DNA of 64,000 bases from Lysobacter sp. Root690 (GTDB taxonomy: Bacteria; Pseudomonadota; Gammaproteobacteria; Xanthomonadales; Xanthomonadaceae): the NCBI RefSeq assembly GCF_001427785.1, contig NZ_LMHM01000012.1:432445-496444 (forward strand), written 5' to 3'. Shown here one piece after another: positions 16,244 to 25,805 of this stretch. The first letter of the stretch is position 1. Every line of letters begins with the position of its first letter. A program made the translations under genes and the position numbers. The notes beneath the pieces were generated by a model, which saw only the letters and a list, made by a program, of their open reading frames with translations, ran no database searches and had not been told where the DNA came from.

Positions 16244-18472
16244 TCAGAACCGATAGGTCAGTGCCACGCGCACATTGCGCGGCTCGCCCCAGGTGTAGGT
16301 GCTGTAGTAGCTGAAGATCGTGTAGTAGCGCTTGTCGAGCAGGTTGCTGACGTTGAGCGTCGCCGACAGCTTGTCGTTGATCTCGTAGCGGGTCATCAGG
16401 TCGAGCAACCAGTACGGCTGGGTGCGATGTTCGACGGTGCCGAGCAGCGGATGCGGGATCGGGCCGAAGGTCTGGTTCTGCCAGCGCGCGCCGCCGCCGA
16501 CGGTCCAACCTTCGAGGCCGCCGCGCAGGCGGTAGCTGGTGTGAATGCTGAATTGGTCTTCCGGTTCCAGGGTCGACACCTTGGCGCCGGCCTGGCGCGC
16601 GAGTTTATGCGCGTAACCGGCCTGGATCTGCCAACCCGGCAGCAACTGGCCGGAGACTTCCAGCTCGTAGCCCTTGGTGCGCACGCCGGGCAGGGCGCGG
16701 TAGGCGATGCCGCCCGACGGCGTGCGTCCGCCGGTCGGATCAGGGTAGTTGTCCTGATCGAGCTGGAACACCGCCGCACTGGCGTTGAGGCGGCCATCAT
16801 AGAACTCGCCCTTCAGCCCGACTTCGTAGTTCTGTCCTTCCAGCGGATCCAGGACGCGGCCGCGTTCGTCCTGATAGCTCTGCGGCTTGAAGATGGTGCT
16901 GTAGCTGGCGAACGCGGAGAAATTCCGGTTCAAGTCGTAGACCACGCCGGCGTACGGAACCACCACGCCGCTCTTGTCGATGTCGAGCGACTTGTAGCTG
17001 GCGATGCGGCTGCCGACGATGAGCTTGAGCGGGTCGGCCAGATCGAAACGGCCGACGATGTAGGCGCCGTTCTCGCGGGTTACCACGTTGTCGCCGAAGC
17101 CGCGTTGCCAGGCCGGCTCGGGGATATCGCCGTTCCATGCGCGGTAATCGGGCACGTCGGTCGGATAGTCGGCCGGCGCGAAGTAACCGGTGTTGGTCCA
17201 GCGCTTGCGCGACAGGCTGCCGCCGACCACCAGTTCGTGCTCGCGGCCGAACCAGCCGAAGCGGCCGCTGACGTACACGTCGGCGGCGTTGCTGACGGTC
17301 TTGCCGATGTACTGGCCGAGCCACAGGCCGACGCCCGCGCCGGTGACCGGATCGGGATTGCCGGACGCGGCGGCGCCGAGCGCGGCGTCGTAGCCGTTGA
17401 CCTGATGGTTGAGTTGCAGCTTGGCGATCCAGTCGTTGCCGAACCGATGCTCCAGGGTCGCGAAACCGGTGCGCGTGTACTGGCGCCAATGGCTCCAGCG
17501 CGCGCCGTTGTTGAACGAACGCGGCTTGTCGTTGAAGTCGCCGTTGCTGTCGAGCAGCGGGATCCCGCCCCAGCTCGAGCCCTTCGGATCGCTGTCCTGC
17601 GCGTCGGCGCCGACGGTCAGCAAGGTGGATTCGCCCAGGTCGGCCTCGATGATGCCGTACAGCACCTGGGTGCTGCGCTGGTAATGATCGCTGTGGGTGT
17701 GTCCGTCCTGGAACGCGGCGACCGCGCGGCCGCGCACGCGGCCGTCGTCGCTCAGCGGGCCGCCGACGTCGATCTCGGCGCGGTAGTCGTCCCACGAGCC
17801 GGCGCCGAGCGTGGCGCTGCCGCGCACGGCGTCGCGCGAGGGCTTCTTGCGAATCAGGTTGATGGTCGCGCCGGGATCGCCCATGCCGGTCAGCAGCCCG
17901 GTCGCGCCCTTGAGCACTTCGACGCGGTCGTAGATCGCCATGTCGCTCAGCGTGTTGCCGGCCGAATAGGCCGAATCGCGTTGCATCGGGATGCCGTCGT
18001 ACTGGAAGTTCTGCACCGCGAAGCCGCGCGCGTAGTACTCGGTGCGTTCGCTGTCGTAGGTGACGATGCTCAGGCCCGGGGTGACGCGCATGACGTCGTC
18101 GATCCCGGTCAGGCCGAAGTCGTCCATCTCCTGGCGGGTGATCACGCTGATCGACTGCGGGGTCTGCCGCGGCGTCAGCACCAGGCGCGTGGCCGTGGCG
18201 ATCGTGCCGGGCGTGTAGGCGCCGCTGCCTTCGGTGACGGTGCCGAGCTGGTTGGCGGTGACCTCGACGGTTTCCAGCGTCTGCGGATCGCGCGAAGTTT
18301 GCGGCGAGGTTTTGCTATCGGGCTTCGTCTGCGCGCTGGCGCCACCGATGCCGCCCCATCCCAACAGGCCGATCGCAAGCGCGCGGCACAGAGTGAGCCG
18401 GGTCAAACCCAGGCCGTTCGGCTGGGACGCGGACAGGGGATGGGACAACCGCGGAGCAATAGAAACCGGCAT
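16244..18472 (-). CDS. TonB-dependent siderophore receptor
   Basis: This is a 742-residue outer-membrane receptor. An N-terminal signal region ends near GASAQ (residue 48), a TonB-box-like segment ETVEVTA follows, then the plug domain (about 80-210) with TRQTPQSISVITRQ-like sequence and RGFAVQNFQYDGIP. The 22-strand barrel ends in VRVALTYRF, the C-terminal aromatic needed for outer-membrane assembly. It resembles FpvA/FhuE-type ferric-siderophore receptors. A strong sigma-70-like promoter lies 90 bases upstream. The exact siderophore is unknown, and no biosynthesis genes are nearby. Confidence 0.92.
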   Translation of the reverse strand: MPVSIAPRLSHPLSASQPNGLGLTRLTLCRALAIGLLGWGGIGGASAQTKPDSKTSPQTSRDPQTLETVEVTANQLGTVTEGSGAYTPGTIATATRLVLTPRQTPQSISVITRQEMDDFGLTGIDDVMRVTPGLSIVTYDSERTEYYARGFAVQNFQYDGIPMQRDSAYSAGNTLSDMAIYDRVEVLKGATGLLTGMGDPGATINLIRKKPSRDAVRGSATLGAGSWDDYRAEIDVGGPLSDDGRVRGRAVAAFQDGHTHSDHYQRSTQVLYGIIEADLGESTLLTVGADAQDSDPKGSSWGGIPLLDSNGDFNDKPRSFNNGARWSHWRQYTRTGFATLEHRFGNDWIAKLQLNHQVNGYDAALGAAASGNPDPVTGAGVGLWLGQYIGKTVSNAADVYVSGRFGWFGREHELVVGGSLSRKRWTNTGYFAPADYPTDVPDYRAWNGDIPEPAWQRGFGDNVVTRENGAYIVGRFDLADPLKLIVGSRIASYKSLDIDKSGVVVPYAGVVYDLNRNFSAFASYSTIFKPQSYQDERGRVLDPLEGQNYEVGLKGEFYDGRLNASAAVFQLDQDNYPDPTGGRTPSGGIAYRALPGVRTKGYELEVSGQLLPGWQIQAGYAHKLARQAGAKVSTLEPEDQFSIHTSYRLRGGLEGWTVGGGARWQNQTFGPIPHPLLGTVEHRTQPYWLLDLMTRYEINDKLSATLNVSNLLDKRYYTIFSYYSTYTWGEPRNVRVALTYRF

Positions 18473-18561
18473 GACAAGCGCTTCCAGAAAGGGGTGAATT
18501 CCTCTGGCGTCGGCTTGAGGGTGCGGTGGTGGTCGCGCGGCGTGTGGCCCGGCGAGCGGCG

Positions 18562-18589
18562 ATTATAGGGCGCTGGCGGAGGTTCTCAA
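18562..18589 (-). promoter_or_regulatory. Promoter of the TonB receptor gene
   Basis: On the minus strand TTGAGA (18584-18589) and a perfect TATAAT (18562-18567) are separated by 16 bases. This is the best sigma-70-type promoter in the window. The predicted transcript would carry an 80-85-base leader. A Fur operator would be expected for a siderophore receptor, but I do not see a clear 19-base Fur box. Confidence 0.65.
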
Positions 18590-18695
18590 ACCGAAGCCGG
18601 GCGGGACAGGGCGCGGCGCGTGCATCCGGAGCGCGTGCATCGAAGGCGATCTGGCGGCTACACCGTTGCCGGCGACGGTGTTGGCGACGCGCGCA

Positions 18696-19625
18696 TCACC
18701 GATGCAACGCAGCCAGAAAATGCCGCGCCGCATGTCGTGCCGCGGCCGCCTCATCGCCGACCCATTCGCGGAATTTGACGATCTTCGCGCTGTGCTGGCG
18801 ACCGGCCGGGCAGGTGAACCAGAACGCGCGGCCGTCGCTGGCGACGAAGTCGTGGGCGGGGACGAGTTCGCCGGATTGCAGCGCGTGATGGAACAGGATC
18901 GGCGAGCCGATCGCGATGCCGTGGCCGGCGATGGCGGCGGCGATGTCGAGATATTCGGCGGAAAGATGAGTGCCGAACCGGCCGTGCAGATCGACGTTCG
19001 CAAAGCCGCGCGCCTGATACCACAGCTGCCACCAGTCGGACCGGCCCAGCAGCGGCACGCGCAAGGGTTCGCGCGGATCGGCGATGGCGGCCGCGGCCGC
19101 GCGCAAGGCCGGCGCGCACAGCGGCATGAACACGCTCGGAAACAGCTCGGCGGTGTGCAGCCCGGCCCATTGGCCGTGACCGTTGCGGATGGCGGCGTCG
19201 AACTTGCCCGCGCTGAGGTCCTGCGCCTCGGCCGACAGATCCAGCTCCAACGAGATGTCCGGATGGCGCGCGCGGAAGCGTCCCAATCGCGGCGTCAGCC
19301 AACTGGTGCCGAAGCTCGGCAGCGCGGTCAGGCTCAGTTGCGAGCGATCGGTCTCGACCGCGCGGATGAAACTGGCGCGCAACGCGGCGAACGCCTTGGT
19401 CGCTTCCGCGGCCATGACCTCGCCCGGCGCGGTCAAGGTCACCCGCTGCGGGTGACGCACGAACAGCCGCACGCCGACCTGATCCTCGAGCCGGCGCACG
19501 TGATAGCTGACCGACGCGGAGGTGGTGTCGAGCTCCTGCGCGGCCTTGGCGAAACTGCCCAGGCGCGCCGCCGCTTCGAAGGCGCGGATCGCGATCAGGG
19601 ACGGCATGCGAGGGGTGTCGACCAT
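18696..19625 (-). CDS. LysR-family transcriptional regulator
   Basis: This 309-residue regulator has the LysR HTH (LIAIRAFEAAARLGSFAKAA, then HVRRLEDQVGVRLFVRHPQR) and a C-terminal ligand domain containing LPSFGTSWLTPRLGRFRARH and KFDAAIRNGHGQW, of the GcvA/AmpR-like group. It diverges from the Tat-exported duplicated protein at 19716 with 90 bases between, so it may regulate that unit. It also lies upstream of, and co-oriented with, the TonB receptor, which has its own promoter. Confidence 0.87.
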   Translation of the reverse strand: MVDTPRMPSLIAIRAFEAAARLGSFAKAAQELDTTSASVSYHVRRLEDQVGVRLFVRHPQRVTLTAPGEVMAAEATKAFAALRASFIRAVETDRSQLSLTALPSFGTSWLTPRLGRFRARHPDISLELDLSAEAQDLSAGKFDAAIRNGHGQWAGLHTAELFPSVFMPLCAPALRAAAAAIADPREPLRVPLLGRSDWWQLWYQARGFANVDLHGRFGTHLSAEYLDIAAAIAGHGIAIGSPILFHHALQSGELVPAHDFVASDGRAFWFTCPAGRQHSAKIVKFREWVGDEAAAARHAARHFLAALHR

Positions 19626-19715
19626 AAGCGTGGCTTAGCCTGCGGGCTCGCAATCGGATGGTCAACCGCCGCGGCGGTTTGCCACCATCGGCTACCGCCC
19701 ATCGGGACTGCGAAC

Positions 19716-20792
19716 ATGCTGCGACGTGATTTTCTGCGCTGGTATCTATGGAGCGGAGCGGCGGCGGCCGCGTTGCCGCTGTCGGCCGTGCTGGCCCGTA
19801 CCCCGATCGATCCCGCGCACCGGCCCGCAAGCCGCGCGCACGATTGGGACTGGCTGATCGGCAGTTGGGACGTGCGCCACCGCCGCCTGCGCGAGCGCCT
19901 GGCCGGCAGCGACGACTGGCAGGAGTTCGGCGGCAACAGCGCGGTCTGGTCGACCCTGGGCGGGCTGGGCACCATCGACGACAACCTCGTCGACTTGCCC
20001 GGCGATCGCTACCGCGGTCTGGGCATCCGCGCCTTCGATGCGGCGAGCGACACGTGGGCGATCTGGTGGCTGGACGGACGCAAGCCCGGCCACATCGATC
20101 CGCCGGTGCGCGGCAAGTTCGACGGCGACAGCGGCCGCTTTTCCGGCCGCGACACGCTGCGCGGCAAGCCGATCGTCATGCGCTTCACCTGGCGCGCGAT
20201 CCACGGCCGGCGTCCGTGGTGGGAGCAGGCGTTTTCCGCGGACGACGGCGCCACCTGGGAGGTCAACTGGCGCAACTGGTTCACCCGCACCGACGCGACG
20301 CCCAAGCCGTTGCCGCCGCTCGCGGATGCGCCGGACGACTGGGCGTTTCTGGTCGGCCGCTGGCAGGTGCAGCATCGGCGGCTGCGCAAGCGCCTGATCG
20401 GCAGCGACGATTGGGACGTTTTCGACGGCACGCTGGCGAACTGGCCGGTGCTGGGCGGCCACGGCAATGTCGGCGACAACCTGATGCGGTTTCCGGGCGG
20501 CGAGGTGCGCGGCATCGGCCTGCGCCAGTACGATCCCGACAGCCGGCAGTGGCTGAGCTGGTGGCTCGATGGCCGCGATCCCACCCGCATCGGCGCACCG
20601 CTGCGTGGGCGTTTCGTCGACGGCGTCGGTACCTTGCTCGGTGAGGATACGCACGACGGCAAGGCCATCATTACCCGCGTGGTGTGGTCGCAGATCACCG
20701 CGCGCTCGGCGCGCTGGGAACAGGCCGCCTCCGCGGATGGCGGCGCGACCTGGGAAACCAACTGGATCAGCACCTTTGAGCGTATCGACTAG
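19716..20792 (+). CDS. Tat-exported protein with two tandem copies of one domain
   Basis: This 358-residue protein begins MLRRDFLRWYLWSG, a twin-arginine motif, followed by an Ala/Leu-rich segment and a cleavage site near LARTP. It then holds two homologous domains. Repeat 1 starts at DWLIGSWDVRHRRLRERLAG and repeat 2 at FLVGRWQVQHRRLRKRLIGS. Both continue with GSDDW, DNL, WWLDGR and a final WEQA-SADxGATWE-NW. Single domains of this kind resemble DUF1579-type proteins of unknown function. It forms an operon with the PD40 protein 10 bases downstream and is divergent from a LysR gene. Confidence 0.8.
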   Translation: MLRRDFLRWYLWSGAAAAALPLSAVLARTPIDPAHRPASRAHDWDWLIGSWDVRHRRLRERLAGSDDWQEFGGNSAVWSTLGGLGTIDDNLVDLPGDRYRGLGIRAFDAASDTWAIWWLDGRKPGHIDPPVRGKFDGDSGRFSGRDTLRGKPIVMRFTWRAIHGRRPWWEQAFSADDGATWEVNWRNWFTRTDATPKPLPPLADAPDDWAFLVGRWQVQHRRLRKRLIGSDDWDVFDGTLANWPVLGGHGNVGDNLMRFPGGEVRGIGLRQYDPDSRQWLSWWLDGRDPTRIGAPLRGRFVDGVGTLLGEDTHDGKAIITRVVWSQITARSARWEQAASADGGATWETNWISTFERID

Positions 20793-20802
20793 GAGACCGG
20801 CC

Positions 20803-21750
20803 ATGTCACGTTCGTACTTGCCGCATTGTTCCGCGTTCGTCATCGCGTTGATGGCGGCGACTTCGATCTGGGATTGCGCCGCGGCGGACGGCGCGCGATC
20901 ACATGCCGGTGGCTTGCGAATCCTCGGCGAGGCGACACCGTTCGCGCCGGCCATCGCGCCGGGCCAGTTCGCCAGGATCCGCCTGACCCTGAGCCCGGAC
21001 GGCAACACCGCGCTGTGGTTCAGCCGCAACCGGCCGGGCGGCGCGGGCAGCTACGACATCTGGATGTCGCGACGCGACGGCGCGCGCTGGACCGACTCGA
21101 CGCCGGTGTCGTTCAACACGCCCGACCGCGATTTCGATCCAGCATTCTCGGCCGATGGCCGCTATGTGTATTTCAGTTCCAATCGGCCCGGCGGCGTGGG
21201 CGACGACGATGTCTATCGTGTGGCGGTGACCGCGCAGGGCTTCGGCGCGGTCGAGCACCTCGGCGCCGCGGTCAACAGCGCCGGCAAGGAATTCGCGCCG
21301 ATGCTGTCGCCCGACGGAACCCGGCTGCTGTTTTCCAGCGATCGCAGCGGCGGTGCCGGCGGTCAGGATCTGTACCTGGCCGAGCGCGGCGATGCCGGCT
21401 TCGGCGTCGCGCAACCTCTGCCGGGCCTGCTCAATACCGCGGGCCACGAATTCGATCCGACCTTTCTCGCCGACGGCGCCACCGTGGTATTCGGCCGCGC
21501 CAAGGATTTCAGCAAGGATCGCGCAGATCTGTTCGTCAGCCGCGTGCGCAACGGCCGTTACGATACCGGCGAGCGTTTGCCCGACACGGTGAACAATCGC
21601 GAACACGATACCTATGGCCCGATGTTGGATTGGTCGCAACGTGGACGCTTCACCGTTTCCACCCGACGCGACGGCGCGGCTGAAATGGGCTTGTATCTGG
21701 TCGACTACGCGCTCGATGCGGTTGCGGCTACGGATAAATCGAAGCGGTAG
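20803..21750 (+). CDS. Exported PD40/WD40-like beta-propeller protein
   Basis: This 315-residue protein has an N-terminal signal peptide and at least four PD40 (TolB-like) repeats: TLSPDGNTALWFSRNRPGG, AFSADGRYVYFSSNRPGG, MLSPDGTRLLFSSDRSGG and TFLADGATVVFGRAKDF. Such propellers usually bind partner proteins or peptidoglycan-linked complexes, or accompany peptidases; no catalytic domain is seen here. AGGAG precedes the start, 10 bases after the Tat-exported protein's stop, so the two are probably co-transcribed. Confidence 0.82.
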   Translation: MSRSYLPHCSAFVIALMAATSIWDCAAADGARSHAGGLRILGEATPFAPAIAPGQFARIRLTLSPDGNTALWFSRNRPGGAGSYDIWMSRRDGARWTDSTPVSFNTPDRDFDPAFSADGRYVYFSSNRPGGVGDDDVYRVAVTAQGFGAVEHLGAAVNSAGKEFAPMLSPDGTRLLFSSDRSGGAGGQDLYLAERGDAGFGVAQPLPGLLNTAGHEFDPTFLADGATVVFGRAKDFSKDRADLFVSRVRNGRYDTGERLPDTVNNREHDTYGPMLDWSQRGRFTVSTRRDGAAEMGLYLVDYALDAVAATDKSKR

Positions 21751-21934
21751 CCGAGCGTGTCGTCGAGGTCGAGTCCGCTGCGGGAAGACGTCCGCTGGCG
21801 CGATCTTGTTTCTATCCGGTCTAGATGAGGTTGCACTGCTGCACCCTTGTCGGCGTGCAGCAGCGCAATGAGCATGGCGACAGCGATACCCGCGGCCGTT
21901 CCGCGGGCCTGGCCTCACCCAAACCGTCACAGCA

Positions 21935-22159
21935 TCAGCAGCTGACGGTGAACGAGCCGATGTAATCGGGCGTTACCGTGCCCTGGATGCTGATCTGGCC
22001 GGTGCATGGGTTGTGGACGGCTCGGCCGACTTCGACCCCGTTCTGGTAATAGGTGCGTACTTCGCCAGGAGCCGGCAGATAGCCTCCTTTCGCGGATATC
22101 GGTCCGCTCGCGACGGCAATGAACATGAGCGCCGCCAGACCCAGCTTCTTGCTGTTCAT
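21935..22159 (-). CDS. Small exported protein, possibly DUF6289-like
   Basis: The 74-residue precursor has a signal peptide (MNSKKLGLAALMFIAVASG, then PISA) and a short mature part containing EVRTYYQNGVEVGRA, NPCTGQ and a C-terminal FTVSC. The two cysteines could form one disulfide. The RTYY...C...C layout reminds me of small DUF6289-type proteins common in this family of bacteria, but that assignment is from memory. AAGGAGAGA precedes the start, like the Cys-rich peptide genes. Confidence 0.65.
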   Translation of the reverse strand: MNSKKLGLAALMFIAVASGPISAKGGYLPAPGEVRTYYQNGVEVGRAVHNPCTGQISIQGTVTPDYIGSFTVSC

Positions 22160-22460
22160 GCATCTCTCCTTCGATGTCGTCGACTCATCGTCGACCAAGC
22201 GAGGGTGATGCTTCCACCGCGCGTTTGCATTACGCGGCGCACCATGCAGACCCCGCGAAAGGCGACCGGCCTCACGAAAGCCGACATGGTTTCGATTTGG
22301 CTTCCATCATCCAGGCAAACCCGCCTCGACGATTGCCGTTCGCCCTCCATGCGTCCGGCGCCGATCGACGCCTGAATCTATCGGCATCGCCGGATTCGTG
22401 TCTGCGACAATACGCATCACCGTCGCCGCCTCGCAGCTAGGCGACCCGATCCAATCCGTG
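22160..22460 (+). other. Intergenic gap between divergent small genes
   Basis: I see no gene in this 301-base stretch. It carries the 5' regions of the small exported protein and of the GNAT gene, whose start is uncertain (GTG at 22398 also possible). Confidence 0.4.
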
Positions 22461-22916
22461 ATGGAGCCGCTATTGGCTATTTCGATCTCCCAATCAATCG
22501 AGTCGGTCGACTGGACCGGCCTTGAAGATCTGTTCGTCCGCGCGCCCCTCGGCGCACGCAGCGCCGCCACACTCGAACAGGTCTTCCGCAACAGCCAGAT
22601 CGCGTTGTTCGCCTACGACGGCGATCGGCTGGTGGCCGCCGGACGCGCACTCACCGACAAAGTCAGCTGGACAATCATCTTCGATGTGGTCGTCGATCCG
22701 GATTGCCAAGGCAAGGGCCTGGGAAAAATGATGGTCGAGGCGCTCGCGTCCGGAGCGGGAGCGCGCAATGTCATGCTGCAGTCGGTGCCCGGAAAAGAGG
22801 ATTTCTATGCGCGCCTGGGATATCGCCCGATGACCACCGCGATGGCGAAGTACGACGATCCGCAGTGGGCGTTCGCGAACGGGTATATCGAATCGGAGTT
22901 GGCGAGTGGTGTCTGA
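22461..22916 (+). CDS. GNAT-family N-acetyltransferase
   Basis: This 151-residue protein contains the acetyl-CoA-binding motif A, VVVDPDCQGKGLGKMMVEAL, preceded by beta strands around QIALFAYDGDRLVAAGRALT and followed by LQSVPGKEDFYARLGYRP. It transfers an acetyl group from acetyl-CoA to an amine on a small molecule or protein. An alternative GTG start at 22398 would add 21 residues; neither start has a strong ribosome-binding site. Confidence 0.82.
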   Translation: MEPLLAISISQSIESVDWTGLEDLFVRAPLGARSAATLEQVFRNSQIALFAYDGDRLVAAGRALTDKVSWTIIFDVVVDPDCQGKGLGKMMVEALASGAGARNVMLQSVPGKEDFYARLGYRPMTTAMAKYDDPQWAFANGYIESELASGV

Positions 22917-23129
22917 ACGTTCACTCACGTCCATGCGGTTGCGCTGCGTGGCTTGATCCGGGCATCGAGTAACGGGCTTTGATTGGCGGTCGCTGCCGTG
23001 CTGTCGATGCCTGCTTGCGGCCGATGGCGGCCACTCGTATTTCCACTAGAATTCCGGTGTCGCAGGACCAGCAAGAATCAAGCGCGCCCCCCCTTGATGG
23101 AAGACCGCCGACCTACAGCCAGGGCCATC

Positions 23130-24653
23130 ATGAATCCGATTTCCAGGCGTGAGCTTCCTGGGGCGTCAGGCGGCCCGGCAGCTTCATTGCGCGCCCCTTC
23201 CGGAGAGCTGGCTTTCTCGTCGGCGACCGACCTGGCGCAACTGATTCAGCGAAAACAAATCAGCTCGCTCGAACTCACCCAGTACTACATCCAGCGCATC
23301 GAGCACTTCGATAAGACGCTCAATGCGGTCGTGGTGAGGGATTTCGAACGCGCACTGGAAGCGGCGAAGTCGGCGGATGAGTCGCTGGCCCGGGGGCACC
23401 GGCTGGGATCGCTGCACGGCGTGCCGATGACGATCAAGGAAGCCTTCGACGTTTCCGGATTGCCGACTACCTGGGGCGTGCCGGAGCAACGCGACCACCT
23501 CGCCGTGAACGACGCGACGGTGGTCGAGCAACTGAAGGCCGCCGGCGCTCATTTCATGGGCAAAACCAACGTCCCGCTGCGACTCGCGGACTGGCAGAGC
23601 TACAACGACATCTACGGAACCACCAACAGCCCCTGGGACACGCAGCGGTCGCCGGGCGGATCCTCGGGCGGATCGGCCGCCGCGCTCGCGGCCGGCTTGA
23701 CCGGCCTGGAATTTGCTTCCGATATCGGTGGATCGATCCGCAATCCGTCGCACTTGTGTGGTGTGTATGGACACAAGCCCACGTATGGAATCGTTCCTAC
23801 GCTCGGCCACAATCCGCTTGGCGTCGTATCCGCGCCGGATCTGAATGTGGTCGGGCCAATGGGCCGAAGCGCGGAAGACTTGCAGCTGGCGCTGGACGTC
23901 GTAGCGGGTCCTGACCGGTTCCGGTCACCGGCCTGGAAACTGGTGCTTCCACCGCCGAAGACGCGCACGTTACGAGGCTTGCGCGTTGCGATCTGGCCGA
24001 GGGAGGATTTCGTTCCCCTCAGTGTCGAGATATCCGATCGCGTGCAGGAAGTCGGAGACGTTCTTGCTTGGGCCGGCGCGGTAGTCTGCGATCAGGCGCG
24101 CCCCGAAATCTCTCCGCGGCAATCGCACAGCACCTATCTGAGCCTGTTGGGGTCGGCCGGACTCGTCAACCTTCCCGATGACTACTATCGCGCCATCCAG
24201 GCGGAGGCCGCGAAGCTCGACGCGAACGATGAGTCGCCGTTGGCGGTGGTGACGCGTGCCCGCGTTCTGGATCATCGAAGCTGGTGCGATTACGATGAAG
24301 CGCGTACCGCCAACCGGCTGCGCTGGCGCGCCTTCTTCGACGATTGGGATGTGGTGATCTGCCCGATTTCGGCGACAACGGCCTGCCAACACGATCATCG
24401 GCCCAGGTTGGAGAGAGTTCTCGCTGTCGACACCGCGCGGACTTCGCATTACGAGCATTATTTCTGGGTAGGCCTGGCGACCGTCGCCTATTTGCCGAGC
24501 ACCGCGTTTCCCACCGGATTGTCTCGCGATGGGCTGCCCATCGGCCTGCAGATCATCGGTCCGGAATATGGCGATCGGACCACCATCGAAGTAGCCCGGC
24601 TCATCGCACTGAAGCTTGGCGGTTTTCAGGCGCCGCCGGGTTTCGGGGCTTAA
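23130..24653 (+). CDS. Amidase signature family enzyme
   Basis: This 507-residue enzyme carries the Ser-cisSer-Lys triad of the amidase signature family: the lysine in VPMTIKEAFD, the Gly/Ser-rich SPGGSSGGSAAALAAGLTG and the nucleophile loop SDIGGSIRNPS. The C-terminal LPIGLQIIGPEYGDRTTIEV is also typical. It hydrolyses amides; the substrate is not predictable. The start at 23130 is chosen for family length; ATGs at 23097 and a longer upstream frame are alternatives. It is followed by a GNAT gene 140 bases on. Confidence 0.87.
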   Translation: MNPISRRELPGASGGPAASLRAPSGELAFSSATDLAQLIQRKQISSLELTQYYIQRIEHFDKTLNAVVVRDFERALEAAKSADESLARGHRLGSLHGVPMTIKEAFDVSGLPTTWGVPEQRDHLAVNDATVVEQLKAAGAHFMGKTNVPLRLADWQSYNDIYGTTNSPWDTQRSPGGSSGGSAAALAAGLTGLEFASDIGGSIRNPSHLCGVYGHKPTYGIVPTLGHNPLGVVSAPDLNVVGPMGRSAEDLQLALDVVAGPDRFRSPAWKLVLPPPKTRTLRGLRVAIWPREDFVPLSVEISDRVQEVGDVLAWAGAVVCDQARPEISPRQSHSTYLSLLGSAGLVNLPDDYYRAIQAEAAKLDANDESPLAVVTRARVLDHRSWCDYDEARTANRLRWRAFFDDWDVVICPISATTACQHDHRPRLERVLAVDTARTSHYEHYFWVGLATVAYLPSTAFPTGLSRDGLPIGLQIIGPEYGDRTTIEVARLIALKLGGFQAPPGFGA

Positions 24654-24793
24654 CCTCCGCGGCCATCGTCTCAGCTTTTGATACGGCGCAATGTTCCAGT
24701 TCGAAGTCATCGATGTTTGCGGTCTGGCGTCACGGCACGCCACGTGCAGCCGCAGCACCCTACGTTGTATATGAGCGCCGTACACGATCAGCC

Positions 24794-25435
24794 ATGACTC
24801 AGTCCCGCATCGATCCAAAGCTCGTTTTCGCCTGGCAGGCGGCCCACTCCATCGCCCGGAACTCCCCGCCGCCGGTGCTCGACCGCGGTGGCTTCCGAGT
24901 GGACACCCATTCGGAGAAGGAAGTGAAGCGCTGGGTATTTCCCCAGCCATGCGATGGCTTGCGTGAGATCGCACACGCCATTACGGCGCCGCGGCATTAC
25001 TTGAAGCTGTGCGGCTCCGATGAGGAGTTGCGAAGCGCGTTGCCGGCACGCTGGGAGATTCAGCCCGCGAACTATTTCATGGGCGCGTCGGTGGCGAGTC
25101 TTGGCACGGCGTCTCTTCCGGACGGGTATGCGATGGAGTTGCATCGTACCGGCGCCGTCACCCGCGCCTGCGTCATCGCGCCCGATGGCGATGTGGCCGC
25201 CAACGGATGCGCGGCGGAAACGGCCGACGTCTTTATTTACGATCGAATCGAAACCGCGCAGCCGCATCGGCGCAAAGGCTTGGGCGCCGCGGTCATGAGC
25301 GTTCTGGGCGCGTCGAGGAAATCGCTTGCGACTGTGCAGCTTCTGGTCGCGACGGAAGACGGTCGCAACCTCTATGCGAATCTTGGGTGGACCGTGCTCG
25401 CGCCGTTGTCCGCGGCCACCATTCCCGAAAGTTGA
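24794..25435 (+). CDS. GNAT-like acetyltransferase
   Basis: This 213-residue protein has an unassigned N-terminal half (residues 1-110). A C-terminal GNAT-type segment follows, in which AQPHRRKGLGAAVMSVLGAS matches motif A (RxxGxG/A), preceded by ETADVFIYDRIET and followed by VATEDGRNLYANLGWTVLAP. It resembles FR47-like acetyltransferases. No clear ribosome-binding site is visible, but codon use and the motif favour a real gene. Substrate unknown. Confidence 0.72.
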   Translation: MTQSRIDPKLVFAWQAAHSIARNSPPPVLDRGGFRVDTHSEKEVKRWVFPQPCDGLREIAHAITAPRHYLKLCGSDEELRSALPARWEIQPANYFMGASVASLGTASLPDGYAMELHRTGAVTRACVIAPDGDVAANGCAAETADVFIYDRIETAQPHRRKGLGAAVMSVLGASRKSLATVQLLVATEDGRNLYANLGWTVLAPLSAATIPES

Positions 25436-25805
25436 ATCGGCGCGCGGCCGATCCCGAAGTCGGAGCGTGTTCGCTTTCGCTGGAACCATTGGACGCCTCG
25501 CACAGCGCTCAACTTTGAGCGGACGGTCACTCCTGCGTTACGGCCGTCATTCATGGCTTGCGCCATGAGGTCGAATAGCTCCCTCATCCAGTCTCAAAGC
25601 TCCGCTGCCAGCCCGGCACAGGGCGTCGAAGCAGCCGGATTCGGATCGGCGACGAACGCCCCGCAAGCGGATCGTGCGAGCGAAGCCCGGGCCGGACACG
25701 CCAACCTGCTTGCCTTAAAGCCGGGATAACCCGGTTATCGCCGGGTCGATTGACAGCCTACCTATTGGTAGGTAGATTTAACGCTCCTTCCGTTGATACG
25801 ACTCC
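25436..25805 (+). other. Gap with the promoter/operator of the membrane protein-TetR pair
   Basis: No gene is seen in these 370 bases. The final 60 bases hold the promoter and palindrome described at 25750-25778. Confidence 0.5.
25750..25778 (+). promoter_or_regulatory. Promoter with embedded TetR-type operator
   Basis: TTGACA (25750-25755) and TAGATT (25773-25778) are 17 bases apart. The spacer is almost entirely the perfect palindrome CCTACC-TATT-GGTAGG (25757-25772). A repressor bound there would block RNA polymerase. The downstream two-gene unit encodes a TetR protein, the obvious candidate ligand-controlled repressor of its own operon. Confidence 0.7.

Noticed and set aside
16427-18568. 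A 713-codon open frame antisense to the TonB receptor
   Set aside because: It lies exactly opposite a strongly supported receptor gene, has the low-complexity Ala/Val/Gly composition of antisense frames in high-GC DNA, and has no recognisable domain or own promoter.
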